This document shows, one piece after another, positions 34,105 through 43,145 of a stretch of DNA of 64,000 nt (position 1 is the first letter of the stretch; each line of letters begins with the position of its first letter). The notes beneath the pieces are model-generated. The model was not told the DNA's origin, did no database searches, and worked only from the letters and a program-made list of their open reading frames with translations. The stretch comes from Brachybacterium saurashtrense (GTDB taxonomy: Bacteria; Actinomycetota; Actinomycetes; Actinomycetales; Dermabacteraceae), in assembly GCF_003355475.1 (NCBI RefSeq), contig NZ_CP031356.1, positions 62,001 through 126,000 of the forward strand, written 5' to 3'. The position numbers and the translations under genes were made by a program.

Positions 34105-36009
34105 ATGGCTCCCGCGTCCCCCACCTCGCGCCGCCGCGGCCCGCTGCTGGTGCTCATCGCCCTGCTCGCGATCGCCGCCCTGGTGGCGACCTACCTTCTG
34201 GTCCGCGGCCGGTTCGACACCGGCGAGGAGGCCGCCCGGCAGCTCGCCGCGGCGCTCACCGCGGGGGAGGTGCCCGCCGGCGCGGACGCCGCCCAGCACG
34301 AGCGGATCCTCGCCGGGATGCTCGAGGAGGGAGCGGTCCCGTCGGTCGCCCTCGCCGATCCCGGACGCGCCGAGAGCGGCGAACGCACCGTCACCCTCGA
34401 CTGGACCTGGACCCTCCCCCAGGAGGCGGGGACCTGGGAGTACAGCACCGAGGCGACCCTGCACCGCGGCGAGGACGGCTGGGAGGCGGCGCTGGAGCCG
34501 TCGGCCTACGCCCCCGATCTCACCGCGGGCGAGCACCTCGTCCTGGCCGCCCTCGACCCCGCCCTCGGCGAGATCACCGACCGCGACGGCACCGCGCTGT
34601 ACGCCGAACGGCCCGTGATCACCCTGGGCCTGGACCGCAGCAGGCTCGAGGACGACCAGGTCGATCAGGCCGCCCGCGCCCTCGCCGGCCTGCTGGGCAC
34701 CGACCCGGACCGGCTCGCGGAGGCCGCGGCGGCCGCCGGCGAGGAGGCCTTCGTGGCCGCCCTGACGATCCGCGAGGAGGACGCCGGCGCCTACCCGCTG
34801 GATCGCGCGGCCGACGAGGTGCCCGGCTACCTCGCCGTGGACGGCACCCGGCCGCTCGCGCTGGAGCGGGACTACGCCCCCGGCGTGCTCGGCGCACTGC
34901 GCGAGGCCACCGCGGAGGACGTCGAGGACTCCGACGGGGAGATCGAGGCCGGGGACCTGGTGGCCACCGGCGGCGTGGTCGCCGCGACCCGCGACGAGCT
35001 GCTGGGCACCGAGGGCGTGGAGGTGCGCGCCGTGGACGAGGACGCCGAGGAGCAGCGCCCCCTGCACACCGTCGCCCCGGCCGACGGCACCACGATCGCC
35101 ACCACCCTGGACGACGACCTGCAGCGCCTGGCCACGGAGGCCGTCGCCGAGGAGGACTCGCCCGCCGCGGTGATCGCCCTGCAGCCCTCCACCGGGGACG
35201 TGCTGGCCGCCGCCCTGGGCCCCACCGGTCAGTCCTACCCCGTGGGCCTGGTGGGGCAGTACGCGCCCGGCTCCACCTTCAAGACCGTCACCGCGCTGGC
35301 GCTGCTGCGCGCCGGCGTCACCCCGGACACCGAGCTGGAGTGCCCCGAGACCGCGACCGTGGCCGGGCGCAGCTTCAAGAACGCCGACTCGATGGACCCG
35401 GCCCTGTTCGGTCCGATGCCGCTGCGCTCGGCGGTCGCGCACTCCTGCAACACCGCGCTGCTGCTGCAGCACGAGACGGCGGACCAGGCCGCGCTCGCCG
35501 ACGCCGCCACCACCCTCGGCCTCGGCCAGGACGCCCCGACCGGGCTCGACGCCTTCATGGGCTCCATCGATCCGGCCGACGAGGGCGTGGAGCACGCCGC
35601 CGCGATGATCGGCCAGGGGCGGGTGCTCACCTCGCCGCTGTCGATGGCGGTGGTGCTCGCCTCGGTGCAGAACGGCGCGACGGTCACGCCCCGCATCCTC
35701 GCCGACGACGAGCCCGCCGCCCCCGAGGTGCCCACCCCGCTCACCGAGGAGGAGACCGCGCAGATGCAGGAGATGCTGCGCGGCGTGGTCACCGACGGCA
35801 GCCTCGACGACTTCGCCGACCTGCCCGGCGAGCCCGTGATCGGCAAGACCGGCACCGCCGAGTGGACGAACGCCGACGGCGAGCTGCGCCTCCACTCCTG
35901 GGTGATCGTGGCCCAGGGCGACCTGGTGGTCGCCGCCTTCGTGGAGGACGGCAGCTACGGCTCGGTGACCGCCGGGCCGATCGCCCGCGAGGTGCTCGCC
36001 GGTCAGTAG
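34105..36009 (+). CDS. Class B penicillin-binding protein with MecA-N-like domain
   Basis: Peptidoglycan transpeptidase of 634 residues. One membrane anchor (residues 12-33) is followed by an NTF2-like MecA_N-type domain (about 38-150), a dimerisation region, and the transpeptidase domain. The catalytic motifs are S390-x-x-K in APGSTFKT, S447-C-N in AHSCNTAL and K581-T-G in IGKTGTAEW. It crosslinks cell-wall stem peptides outside the membrane. The domain order is that of PBP2a-like low-affinity enzymes, but no resistance can be claimed from sequence. It converges with the deaminase gene with a 7-base overlap. Confidence 0.93.
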   Translation: MAPASPTSRRRGPLLVLIALLAIAALVATYLLVRGRFDTGEEAARQLAAALTAGEVPAGADAAQHERILAGMLEEGAVPSVALADPGRAESGERTVTLDWTWTLPQEAGTWEYSTEATLHRGEDGWEAALEPSAYAPDLTAGEHLVLAALDPALGEITDRDGTALYAERPVITLGLDRSRLEDDQVDQAARALAGLLGTDPDRLAEAAAAAGEEAFVAALTIREEDAGAYPLDRAADEVPGYLAVDGTRPLALERDYAPGVLGALREATAEDVEDSDGEIEAGDLVATGGVVAATRDELLGTEGVEVRAVDEDAEEQRPLHTVAPADGTTIATTLDDDLQRLATEAVAEEDSPAAVIALQPSTGDVLAAALGPTGQSYPVGLVGQYAPGSTFKTVTALALLRAGVTPDTELECPETATVAGRSFKNADSMDPALFGPMPLRSAVAHSCNTALLLQHETADQAALADAATTLGLGQDAPTGLDAFMGSIDPADEGVEHAAAMIGQGRVLTSPLSMAVVLASVQNGATVTPRILADDEPAAPEVPTPLTEEETAQMQEMLRGVVTDGSLDDFADLPGEPVIGKTGTAEWTNADGELRLHSWVIVAQGDLVVAAFVEDGSYGSVTAGPIAREVLAGQ

Positions 36010-36482
36010 GCAGTGCGCCCCTCGTGGGCGAGCCACGCGTCGAAGGGATCGACCGCGTCCGCGTGCCGGTGCTGCTCGACGGGCAGCACGGCGTGGTGGC
36101 CGGGCCGGGCGAAGTAGTCGTAGAAGGCGGAGTCGTCGAAGCCTGCACGTGCGGCATCCCCGCGTCCCGCGGCGAACACCACGAGGTCGAGCCGCGCCCA
36201 GAGCGCCGCGGCCATGCATATCGGGCACGGTTCGCAGCTCGCGTACAGCACCGCGCCGCGCAGGTCGGGGGAGCGGGTCCTCGCGCAGGCCTCGCGGATC
36301 GCCGCCACCTCGGCGTGCGCGGTGGGATCGTTCGACGCGGTCACCCGGTTCACGCCCTCGACCAGCTCCCCGTCGGGCAGGCGCACCACCGCGCCGAACG
36401 GGCCGCCGCCGTCGGCGACGTTGGCGGTGGCCAGAGCGATCGTGCGCTGCAGGATCTCGGTGGGATCGGGAGGATGGCTCAT
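36003..36482 (-). CDS. Nucleoside/guanine deaminase (CDA fold)
   Basis: Zinc deaminase of 159 residues. The catalytic HAE (in DPTAHAEVAAIREA) and the PCxxC zinc site (in ASCEPCPICMAAAL) are both present, and the C-terminal region YDYFARPGHHAVLPV with a terminal tyrosine resembles bacterial guanine deaminases, which turn guanine into xanthine and ammonia. The start ATG overlaps the stop of the DUF6194 gene, so both are one operon. With urease and glutaminase it fits a nitrogen-scavenging set; substrate assignment is tentative. Confidence 0.85.
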   Translation of the reverse strand: MSHPPDPTEILQRTIALATANVADGGGPFGAVVRLPDGELVEGVNRVTASNDPTAHAEVAAIREACARTRSPDLRGAVLYASCEPCPICMAAALWARLDLVVFAAGRGDAARAGFDDSAFYDYFARPGHHAVLPVEQHRHADAVDPFDAWLAHEGRTAY

Positions 36483-36952
36483 CCCATGGGATCCTCCCGG
36501 TTCCCGCGCGCCGTGTCCAGGGTGCCGCCGAGCCGGCGCCTCTGGTCGTCGCGGGCGAGCTCGAGCAGGGGCAGCACCGCGGGCCAGGTGCGCTCGCCCG
36601 GCAGGATCACGCACAGCCAGCCCTGGCGGGAGTAGAGCGGATGCGGCTGGAGCACGTCCGGTGCGGTGGGATCGTCGGGCTCGCCGAGTCCGAGCCCCTC
36701 CAGCCGACGCCGACCGACATGGATGTTCAGCCTCCACCGACCCTCCGGGTCGAGATCCGAGCTCGTATCGTCGGGATAGTCCTTGGTGACGAGGGTGGCG
36801 AAGGGCTGGGTGCGGGGCACGGTGCCATCCGGCGACCAGTAGAAGAAGTGATCGCCCCAGGCCACAGGTGGGTAGTCGCCGCCCTCCCGTGGCGCCAGTT
36901 CGAGCACGCCGTCGAAGGAGCGGAGGGTGGAGAGGATCTGCTGCATACTCAT
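36479..36952 (-). CDS. DUF6194 family protein
   Basis: Protein of 157 residues without membrane segments or signal peptide. The sequence PPVAWGDHFFYWSPDGTVPRTQPFATLVTKDYP followed later by LNIHVGR and LYSRQGWLCVILPG matches actinobacterial DUF6194 proteins (small MmcQ/YjbR-like fold is likely, by inference from the lysine- and tryptophan-rich pattern). No catalytic residues can be named. It is first in a two-gene operon with the deaminase and divergent from the double-HTH MerR gene, 43 bases away. GATACT is six bases before the ATG. Confidence 0.75.
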   Translation of the reverse strand: MSMQQILSTLRSFDGVLELAPREGGDYPPVAWGDHFFYWSPDGTVPRTQPFATLVTKDYPDDTSSDLDPEGRWRLNIHVGRRRLEGLGLGEPDDPTAPDVLQPHPLYSRQGWLCVILPGERTWPAVLPLLELARDDQRRRLGGTLDTARGNREDPMG

Positions 36953-36995
36953 GGTTCGAGTATCCGGTTCACGTGCCTATGGAGGGTTCGGCGGG

Positions 36996-37712
36996 ATGGA
37001 GCGGCACAGGACGTCGAGCACCACCGCCGTCGCGCGCGCTGCGGGGTGCTCCGCCCAGCAGGTCCGCGATCTCGAGGCGGCGGGCGTCATCCCGCGTGCG
37101 GAGCGGGCGCCGAACGGCTACCGCCGCTTCACGCAGGTGCACGTCGACGCGATCCGCGCCTACCGGCTCCTCGCGGCGGCCGTCGGCCCGACCACGGCCC
37201 GGGACACGATGCGCGGCCTCGCGGCCGACCCCGCCGATGCCGCGCTCGCACGGATCGGCTCCCTCCACGTCGACCTCGCCCTGAACCGGGAGCGGACACT
37301 GCTCGCGCTGGACGCCGTGGCAGCGATCCGCGAGGAGCCGCGCGACGACGAGGCCGGCCCGGACACCATGACGATCACCCAGCTCGCGGAGGCGCTCGGG
37401 GTGCGGCCCTCCACCCTGAGGTACTGGGAGCTCGAGGGTCTGGTCCGTCCCGAGCGGCGCGGTCGCCTGCGGGCGCGCAGCTATCCCGCGGGCGCCATCC
37501 GGGAGGCGCGCATCGTCTCCGCGCTGCGGACCTCGGGCCGCTCCGTCCCCGACACGGCGCAGGTGATGGCCGATCTCCGCGACCAGGGTGGGGTCGAGGC
37601 CCTGCACTCCGTGCTCGCGGCGCATCTCGAGGTGGTCGCCCAGCGCACCGAGAACCTGCTTCGCGCCGGCACCTCGCTGGTCGAGCTGCGCTCCGCGCTC
37701 GCGGACGACTGA
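36996..37712 (+). CDS. MerR-type regulator with two MerR DNA-binding domains
   Basis: Regulator of 238 residues. Residues 8-70 form a first MerR winged helix (AVARAAGCSAQQVRDLEAAG, then NGYRRFTQVHVDAIRAY), and residues 128-190 form a second (TITQLAEALGVRPSTLRYWELEGL, then RARSYPAGAIREARIV). MerR proteins normally have one such domain and dimerise through a coiled coil; here one chain could cover both half-sites. GGAGGG is nine bases before the ATG. Its divergent position suggests control of the DUF6194-deaminase operon. Confidence 0.85.
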   Translation: MERHRTSSTTAVARAAGCSAQQVRDLEAAGVIPRAERAPNGYRRFTQVHVDAIRAYRLLAAAVGPTTARDTMRGLAADPADAALARIGSLHVDLALNRERTLLALDAVAAIREEPRDDEAGPDTMTITQLAEALGVRPSTLRYWELEGLVRPERRGRLRARSYPAGAIREARIVSALRTSGRSVPDTAQVMADLRDQGGVEALHSVLAAHLEVVAQRTENLLRAGTSLVELRSALADD

Positions 37713-37715
37713 GCG

Positions 37716-39782
37716 CTACAGCCCCGCGACCACCTCGACGGCCTGACGGATCGCCCGCTCCGCGTCGAGCTCCGCGGCGACATCGGCCCCGCCGATCACG
37801 TGCACCCGCGGCGAGCGGCCCGTGCGCGCCGCGACCACCTCGTCGGCCAGGGCGTTCACGCTCTCCTGCCCGGCGCAGATCACCACCGTGTCCACCGCCA
37901 GCACCCGCTCCTCCCCGTCCTCGAGCACGTGCAGCCCCTCGGCGTCCACGCCCCGGTAGGTCACGCCGCGGTGCGGGACGATCCCCGCGTGCCGCAGCTC
38001 CGCCCGGTGCACCCAGCCGGTGGTGCGGCCCAGCCCCGCCCCGATCCGGGTCTCCTTGCGCTGCAGCAGGTGCACCTCGCGCCGCGGCGCATGCGCGGGC
38101 CGGACGGCCACGCCGCCGCGGTGCTCCTCGTCGGCGTCCACCACGCCCCAGTGCGCCTTCCACGCCGCGACGTCGAGGGAGGGGGAGGGCTGCGGGGCGG
38201 AGAGGAACTCGGCGATATCCACCCCGATCCCGCCCGCGCCGATGATCGCGACCCGCTCCCCGGCCTCGGCGCGACCCTCCAGCAGGTCCGCGTAGCTGAT
38301 CACGTCCGGGCCGCCCGGCGCGACGGACAGGTCGATCTCGCGCGGGGTCACGCCGGTGGCGACGATGACGTCGTGGAAGCCCTGCAGCTCGGTGGCCGTG
38401 GGCCGCATCTCCAGCCGGATCCCGACGCCCGCCGCGGCCAGCCGCATCCGCCAGGAGCGCAGCGCCTGCGCGTAGTCCTCCTTGCCGGGGATCCGCGCGG
38501 CCATCCGCAGCTGCCCGCCGATCTCCCCGGTCGCCTCGTACAGGGTGACGATGTGGCCGCGCTCGGCGGCGGCGAGGGCGGCCTCGAGCCCGGCCGGCCC
38601 CGCGCCGACCACGGCCACCTTCCGGGCGCGGCGCGGGATGACGGGGTTCAGCACCAGCTCGGTCTCGTGCGCGGCGCGCGGGTTGACCAGGCAGGAGGCC
38701 CGTTGCCCGTCGAACACCTTGTCGAGGCAGGCCTGGTTGCAGGAGATGCAGGCCACCACCTGGTTGGTGCGGCCCGCGGCGAGCTTCGCCGGCAGCTGCG
38801 GATCGGCCAGCAGCGGGCGCGCCATCGAGACCAGATCCGCCTGCCCCGCCTCGAGCACCTGCTCCGCGACGGCGGGGTCGTGGATCCGGTTCGAGGCGAT
38901 CACCGGCACGTCCACCAGCTCCCGCAGCGCCGCGGTGTTCTCCGCGAAGGCGGCGCGCGGCACCGAGGTGACGATGGTGGGCACCCGCGCCTCGTGCCAG
39001 CCGATCCCGGTGGAGAGCACGTCCGCTCCCGCCTCCACCAGGCCGCGGGCGAGCGCGGAGGTCTCCTGCCAGGTCTGCCCCTCGGGCACCAGGTCCAGCA
39101 GGGAGAGGCGGTAGGTGAGCAGCGCGTCCGCACCGATCGCCTCCCGCACCGCGGCGGTCACCGCCAGCGGCATCGCCCGCCGCCCCTCGGCACCGCGGCC
39201 CCAGCGGTCCCGGCGCCGGTTGGTGGCCGGGGCGGCGAACTGGTTGAGCAGGTAGCCCTCGGAGCCCATGATCTCCACACCGTCGTAGCCGGCCTCGACC
39301 GCGCGGCGTGCGGCGGCGGCGAAGTGCTCGATCGTGCGGGTCACGCCGCGGCGGCTCAGGCGCCGGGCCCGGAACGGGGACAGCGGCGACCTCCCCGCCC
39401 CGGCGGAGGCGGAGAAGGGGTGGAAGGCGTAGCGCCCGGCGTGCAGCAGCTGCAGCACGATCCGCCCGTCGGCCTCGTGCACCTCGCGGGTGACCAGGCG
39501 GTGGGCGCGCAGGGTACGGGCGTCGGCCTGGGCGCCGCGCGGGGTGAGGCGGCCGGTGCGGTCCGGCGAGTAGCCGCCGGTGACGATCAGCCCGGCCCCG
39601 CCGCGGGCGCGCTCGCCGAGGTAGGCGGCGAGCTTCTTCACGTCCGCCGGCCGGTCCTCGAGGCCCACGTGCATCGAGCCCATGACGATCCGGTTGCGCA
39701 CCTCGAAGGGGCCCAGGTCCAGCGGGGAGAGCAGCCGCGTATGGGCCGAGGGCGTGCTGGGGCGGGGGAGCGACGCTGGCAT
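37716..39782 (-). CDS. FadH-like NADPH-dependent 2,4-dienoyl-CoA reductase / enoate reductase
   Basis: Multidomain flavoenzyme of 688 residues. The N-terminal (beta/alpha)8 OYE-type domain (about 15-360) binds FMN; the linker has the cysteine set ACISCNQACLDKVFDGQRASCLVNP for a [4Fe-4S] cluster; two Rossmann domains follow, with VAVVGAGPAGLEAALAAAERGH for FAD and VAIIGAGGIGVDIAEFL for NADPH. Members reduce dienoyl-CoA in fatty-acid oxidation or other unsaturated compounds. CACAAT lies six bases before the ATG, so it may be leaderless. It converges with the double-HTH MerR gene, three bases apart. Confidence 0.9.
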   Translation of the reverse strand: MPASLPRPSTPSAHTRLLSPLDLGPFEVRNRIVMGSMHVGLEDRPADVKKLAAYLGERARGGAGLIVTGGYSPDRTGRLTPRGAQADARTLRAHRLVTREVHEADGRIVLQLLHAGRYAFHPFSASAGAGRSPLSPFRARRLSRRGVTRTIEHFAAAARRAVEAGYDGVEIMGSEGYLLNQFAAPATNRRRDRWGRGAEGRRAMPLAVTAAVREAIGADALLTYRLSLLDLVPEGQTWQETSALARGLVEAGADVLSTGIGWHEARVPTIVTSVPRAAFAENTAALRELVDVPVIASNRIHDPAVAEQVLEAGQADLVSMARPLLADPQLPAKLAAGRTNQVVACISCNQACLDKVFDGQRASCLVNPRAAHETELVLNPVIPRRARKVAVVGAGPAGLEAALAAAERGHIVTLYEATGEIGGQLRMAARIPGKEDYAQALRSWRMRLAAAGVGIRLEMRPTATELQGFHDVIVATGVTPREIDLSVAPGGPDVISYADLLEGRAEAGERVAIIGAGGIGVDIAEFLSAPQPSPSLDVAAWKAHWGVVDADEEHRGGVAVRPAHAPRREVHLLQRKETRIGAGLGRTTGWVHRAELRHAGIVPHRGVTYRGVDAEGLHVLEDGEERVLAVDTVVICAGQESVNALADEVVAARTGRSPRVHVIGGADVAAELDAERAIRQAVEVVAGL

Positions 39783-39843
39783 GCGGCGATTGTGCCAGCT
39801 CCGACGGGTGCGGGGCGCCGCGACGGGGAGGGCGTGGAGATTC

Positions 39844-41415
39844 TCAGAACGGCGGATCGCCGTGGTCCGGAGGCGGTGGGCTCCCCGGAGGGATGATCCG
39901 GGCGTTGCCGGCATCGCTGTTCTTGTGGGCCTCGGAGCGCCGTCGCTGGTGCTCGGACCAGGCGTGCTCGAGGAGCCGGGCCGCCCGCGGGGTGAGCAGG
40001 TCTGTGGCTTCTTGAGTAGTGGTGCGGAGGTCCGTGCCGAGCGTCCACTGCGTGGTGAGCGGTCGGGCAGGCGCGGCGAGGTCGATCGGCTCGCGGGTCG
40101 GGTCGATCAGTCCGGCGGTCTTCATCTGGTGGTGATGCCCGCACAGCCGGTGGAGGTTCTCCAGCGAGGTGGGGCCGCCGCGGTCGGGATGCTCGTGGTC
40201 GTATTCGTGGATGTGGTCGTCCTCCGCGCCGAGTGCGGTGGATCGGGTGCACCCGGGCACCGCGCAGACGGGGTGGCGCAGCCGCAGCTGCATGCGCTGC
40301 TGCGCATCGGGTCGGTAGGTGTCGATGCGGACCGGCAGGGTCGACCCGCACACCGGATCGGTGAGGATGCGGTACCAGATGGAGGAGGCCGCGGCGAGCT
40401 CACGGGCGAGCTCCGCGGGGAGGGGCGTGGTGCCCTCGAGCATGGCCGGGGCGTCGTCCATGCCCAGCAGCGTCGTCACGGGCACGGTGACCAGGAGCTT
40501 GTACGGGGTGACGGTCTCCTGGACCGGATCGGTGTCCAGCACCGAGTGGGTGAGGATCGCGTAGCGCAGGGTGGCGAGGGAGAGCGGCGTGCCGCGCTCG
40601 GCGAGGTCCTCGTCGAGGTCGAAGGGGAGCGGCCCCTCGGTGCCCTCGGCGAGGGCGGCGCGCTGGGCGCGCTGCACGTCCCGGGCGGCGACGTCGAGCC
40701 GGTGCGCCAGCCCCTCGATCTCGAGCATCGGGCCCGTGACCAGCAGCGAGGCGGTGCCGGCGCTGGTATCCACGTCGACGATCTCCACGGCGCGGCTCTG
40801 CGAGGGCGGGGCCGGGAGGTCCCCGGCGGTCGCGAGCTCGACGGCGAGGCGGAGGTGACGGGTGAAGGTGTCCACCGAGATCGAGGGCAGCTCGAGGCTC
40901 GCCATGTACCCGTCGACCTGCGCGGCCTGAGCGTCGGTCAGACGGCGCACTCGGCGCAGGAGCGTCTGGTGCATCGACTCGGTGAGCTCGCCGCGGCGCA
41001 GGTACTCGAAGGTGAGCGGCATGATCTCCACTGCGGTGCGGGCATCGCGCACCTGGCTCCAGGCCTGGCTGTAGGTGCAGCGCAGACCGGCCGCGATCTT
41101 CAGCGCGCTCAGGTCCGCGTCATCGGGCCGGCCCTGCACCTCCGGATCCTCGAGGAAGAAGGTCGCCAGCAGCCGCAGGTGATGGGAGTGCAGCCGGGCA
41201 CGCGTCTGCACCGTGCGATGCAGCGCCATCACCCGCCCGGACTCGAGAGTGCCCGGCCCAACCTCCGCGAGGACCTTCTCCTCGGTGAGCGGCGTGCGGG
41301 CGCGGACACTCCACTCGGGCAGCTCCGGGACCTCAGCGGGCGGGAGAAGGTCGGGGGAGTGCTCGCGGGAGTCCTGCGCGGGGACATGCCCCGACTGCTC
41401 GAAGTCGCCCATCAT
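39844..41415 (-). CDS. DUF222 / 13E12-repeat protein with HNH nuclease domain
   Basis: Protein of 523 residues. The long helical N-terminal part (about 60-330) is the DUF222 domain, and residues 400-450 are the HNH domain: CAVPGC, DDHIHEYDHEHPDRGGPTSL, NLHRLCGHHHQMK. Such proteins are abundant in Actinobacteria, often in several copies, and are thought to act on DNA; their job is unknown. AAGGAAGGGGGA precedes the ATG pair at 41415. The region upstream (41416-41862) is unusual in base composition and repeats. Confidence 0.9.
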   Translation of the reverse strand: MMGDFEQSGHVPAQDSREHSPDLLPPAEVPELPEWSVRARTPLTEEKVLAEVGPGTLESGRVMALHRTVQTRARLHSHHLRLLATFFLEDPEVQGRPDDADLSALKIAAGLRCTYSQAWSQVRDARTAVEIMPLTFEYLRRGELTESMHQTLLRRVRRLTDAQAAQVDGYMASLELPSISVDTFTRHLRLAVELATAGDLPAPPSQSRAVEIVDVDTSAGTASLLVTGPMLEIEGLAHRLDVAARDVQRAQRAALAEGTEGPLPFDLDEDLAERGTPLSLATLRYAILTHSVLDTDPVQETVTPYKLLVTVPVTTLLGMDDAPAMLEGTTPLPAELARELAAASSIWYRILTDPVCGSTLPVRIDTYRPDAQQRMQLRLRHPVCAVPGCTRSTALGAEDDHIHEYDHEHPDRGGPTSLENLHRLCGHHHQMKTAGLIDPTREPIDLAAPARPLTTQWTLGTDLRTTTQEATDLLTPRAARLLEHAWSEHQRRRSEAHKNSDAGNARIIPPGSPPPPDHGDPPF

Positions 41416-41862
41416 GTCCCCCTTCCTTCGCCCCGGAGAATCCCGGATCGCCTCGTCGCGATATGTCGTCAGAATATGTCTCGATGCACCGCTTCGGAAG
41501 GTCTGCCTCGATACGGGGATGAATGTGTGGATAACTGCGATTGTGGAGGGAGGTCGGAGGGCGGGGAGGGCGGCGCTGTGGAGGAAAGGTGTGGAACGCC
41601 GGGTCGTCGTGTTGGCGCAACTCTGCTGATGGTGAGTGTGCGAGGGGCGGTGTGGAGTCCGTCGCCGGTGCATGCTCGCAGCGTGTCCGGCTCGCCCTCT
41701 GCCGAGACTCGATATTCGAGTCGGGGCCGCGGAATATGTGCGGGAGATGTCGCGTTCTCGCGTTCTCCCGGTGCTTGTCGTCGAAGAGCTCATCGGTCAC
41801 ACCGCGTTCCGTCAGTCGCCCCGAGCCTGTACATACACGAACACACACGGCACGATGGAGCG
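41416..41862. other. 447-base intergenic region with TGTGGA repeats, a DnaA box and a palindrome
   Basis: No convincing gene is seen. The region is less GC-rich than its neighbours. ATATGTC occurs at 41461-41467 and 41474-41480. A perfect DnaA box (TTATCCACA on the minus strand) is at 41526-41534, and its core TGTGGA recurs in the same orientation at 41542, 41577, 41590 and 41651. A perfect dyad GACTCGA-TAT-TCGAGTC lies at 41706-41722. The promoters of the divergent HNH and AAA genes must also be here. Confidence 0.5.
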
Positions 41863-43083
41863 ATGGCCCGCACCCCGTCGCCCTCCACCCCATCGCCCTC
41901 CACCCCCTCCGCGAACCCCTTCACCCCGGGCTTCGGCCTCACCCCCACGATCCTCGCCGGCCGGGACGTCGCGCTCGAGGAGTTCACGGCGGCGCTGGCC
42001 GGCAGCGTCCCCGAGGCGCGGGCGATCCTGATCTCCGGCGCCCGAGGCTCCGGCAAGACGGTGCTGCTCAGCGAGTTCCGGGAGCTCGCCCTCGAGGCGG
42101 GCTGGACCGATCTGCGGATGCACACCTCCTCCACCTCGCTGATCGACGAGCTGCGCGGCCAGGCCATCGCCCATCTTCGACAGATGGACCCGGAGGCGGT
42201 CACCTCCCGCCTCACCTCGGCCCGTGTCTCCTCCTTCGCCGCCTCCCGGGACGTGGTGGAGCGCTACGACGGGGAGGGGGAGGCGGTCACCACCGTGCTG
42301 GACCGCCTCGCTCAGCTGGCCGACGAGGACGGCGGCGGCCTGCTGATCACGCTGGACGAGCTGCAGTCCGCGGACCGCGACCAGCTGCACGCCCTCACCC
42401 AGCACGTGCAGGACCTCATCGGCTCCGGCCACGCGGTCGCGTTCCTCGCCGCGGGGGTGCGCCCCGGCGTGGACGCGCTGCTCGCGCACGAGCGCACCAC
42501 CTTCCTGCGCCGCGCCCACCGCATCGAGGTGGGCAGCGTGGACGTGGGCACCGCGGCGGAGGCGATCCGGATGACGATCGCGGACACGGACCGGTCGATC
42601 ACCCCCGAGGCGGCCGTGCTGGCCGGGGAGATCTCGCAGGGGTACCCGTACCTGATCCAGCTGGTCGGCTCCAAGGCCTGGCAGAACAGCGGCGACGCGG
42701 CGACGATCGAGATCGAGGACGTGCGCGGCGCCCGGGAGGCGGTGATCGCGGCGATGATCAAGAACGTCCACGGCCCGGCGCTGCGCGGGCTCAGCGCCCG
42801 CAAGCGCGAGTACCTCCGCGCGATGCTCGAGGACGAGGGCCCCTCCGCCGTCGGCGACATCGCCGAGCGGATGGGCATCGACCCGCGCAACCAGTCCACC
42901 TACCGCGAGCGGCTGATCGAGGAGGAGCTGATCCGGCCCGCCGGGCGCGGCTTCGTCGAGTTCGCGCTGCCGTACCTCGACGAAGCGCTGCGGCACGAGC
43001 AGCGCGAGGGGGTGGGGGCCGACGTCGAGCCGGACAAAGGGCTGACCCGGTCCCATCGTTCGCGGCGCACCGGGCGCGGGTAG
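41863..43083 (+). CDS. AAA+/STAND-like ATPase with C-terminal winged helix
   Basis: Protein of 406 residues. A Ser/Pro-rich start is followed by an ATPase domain with Walker A ISGARGSGKTVLL (about residues 56-68) and Walker B LLITLDELQ (about 163). The lid region and a winged helix at about 315-380 (YLRAMLEDEGPSAVGDIAERMG) complete an AAA_16/archaeal-ATPase-like layout, shared with Orc1/Cdc6-type proteins. The tail is basic. No transmembrane segment. It is divergent from the DUF222-HNH gene across the repeat-rich region. Function unknown; DNA or complex remodelling is likely. The start has no good ribosome site. Confidence 0.75.
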   Translation: MARTPSPSTPSPSTPSANPFTPGFGLTPTILAGRDVALEEFTAALAGSVPEARAILISGARGSGKTVLLSEFRELALEAGWTDLRMHTSSTSLIDELRGQAIAHLRQMDPEAVTSRLTSARVSSFAASRDVVERYDGEGEAVTTVLDRLAQLADEDGGGLLITLDELQSADRDQLHALTQHVQDLIGSGHAVAFLAAGVRPGVDALLAHERTTFLRRAHRIEVGSVDVGTAAEAIRMTIADTDRSITPEAAVLAGEISQGYPYLIQLVGSKAWQNSGDAATIEIEDVRGAREAVIAAMIKNVHGPALRGLSARKREYLRAMLEDEGPSAVGDIAERMGIDPRNQSTYRERLIEEELIRPAGRGFVEFALPYLDEALRHEQREGVGADVEPDKGLTRSHRSRRTGRG

Positions 43084-43145
43084 GGACGGTTCCCGACCGT
43101 CGGCGGTCGCCCGCCGCGGGCAGCCCCCGTAGCCTGGCCAGCACC

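Noticed and set aside
34105-36009. Acquired methicillin-type resistance gene
   Set aside because: MecA_N-like class B PBPs are normal in Actinobacteria, and base composition matches the neighbours.
36953-36970. GGTTCGAG resembling a tRNA T-loop
   Set aside because: No acceptor or anticodon stems can be formed around it, and it lies in a 43-base promoter gap.
39844-41415. DUF222-HNH gene as an intron- or transposon-type mobile element
   Set aside because: No flanking inverted or direct repeats are seen, and such genes are common residents of actinobacterial chromosomes.
41706-41722. LexA/SOS box at the 17-base dyad
   Set aside because: The dyad GACTCGA-TAT-TCGAGTC does not follow the CGAAC-N4-GTTCG form of Gram-positive SOS boxes.
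41416-41862. Chromosomal replication origin
   Set aside because: Only one perfect DnaA box is present and none of dnaA, dnaN, recF, rnpA or rpmH is near.
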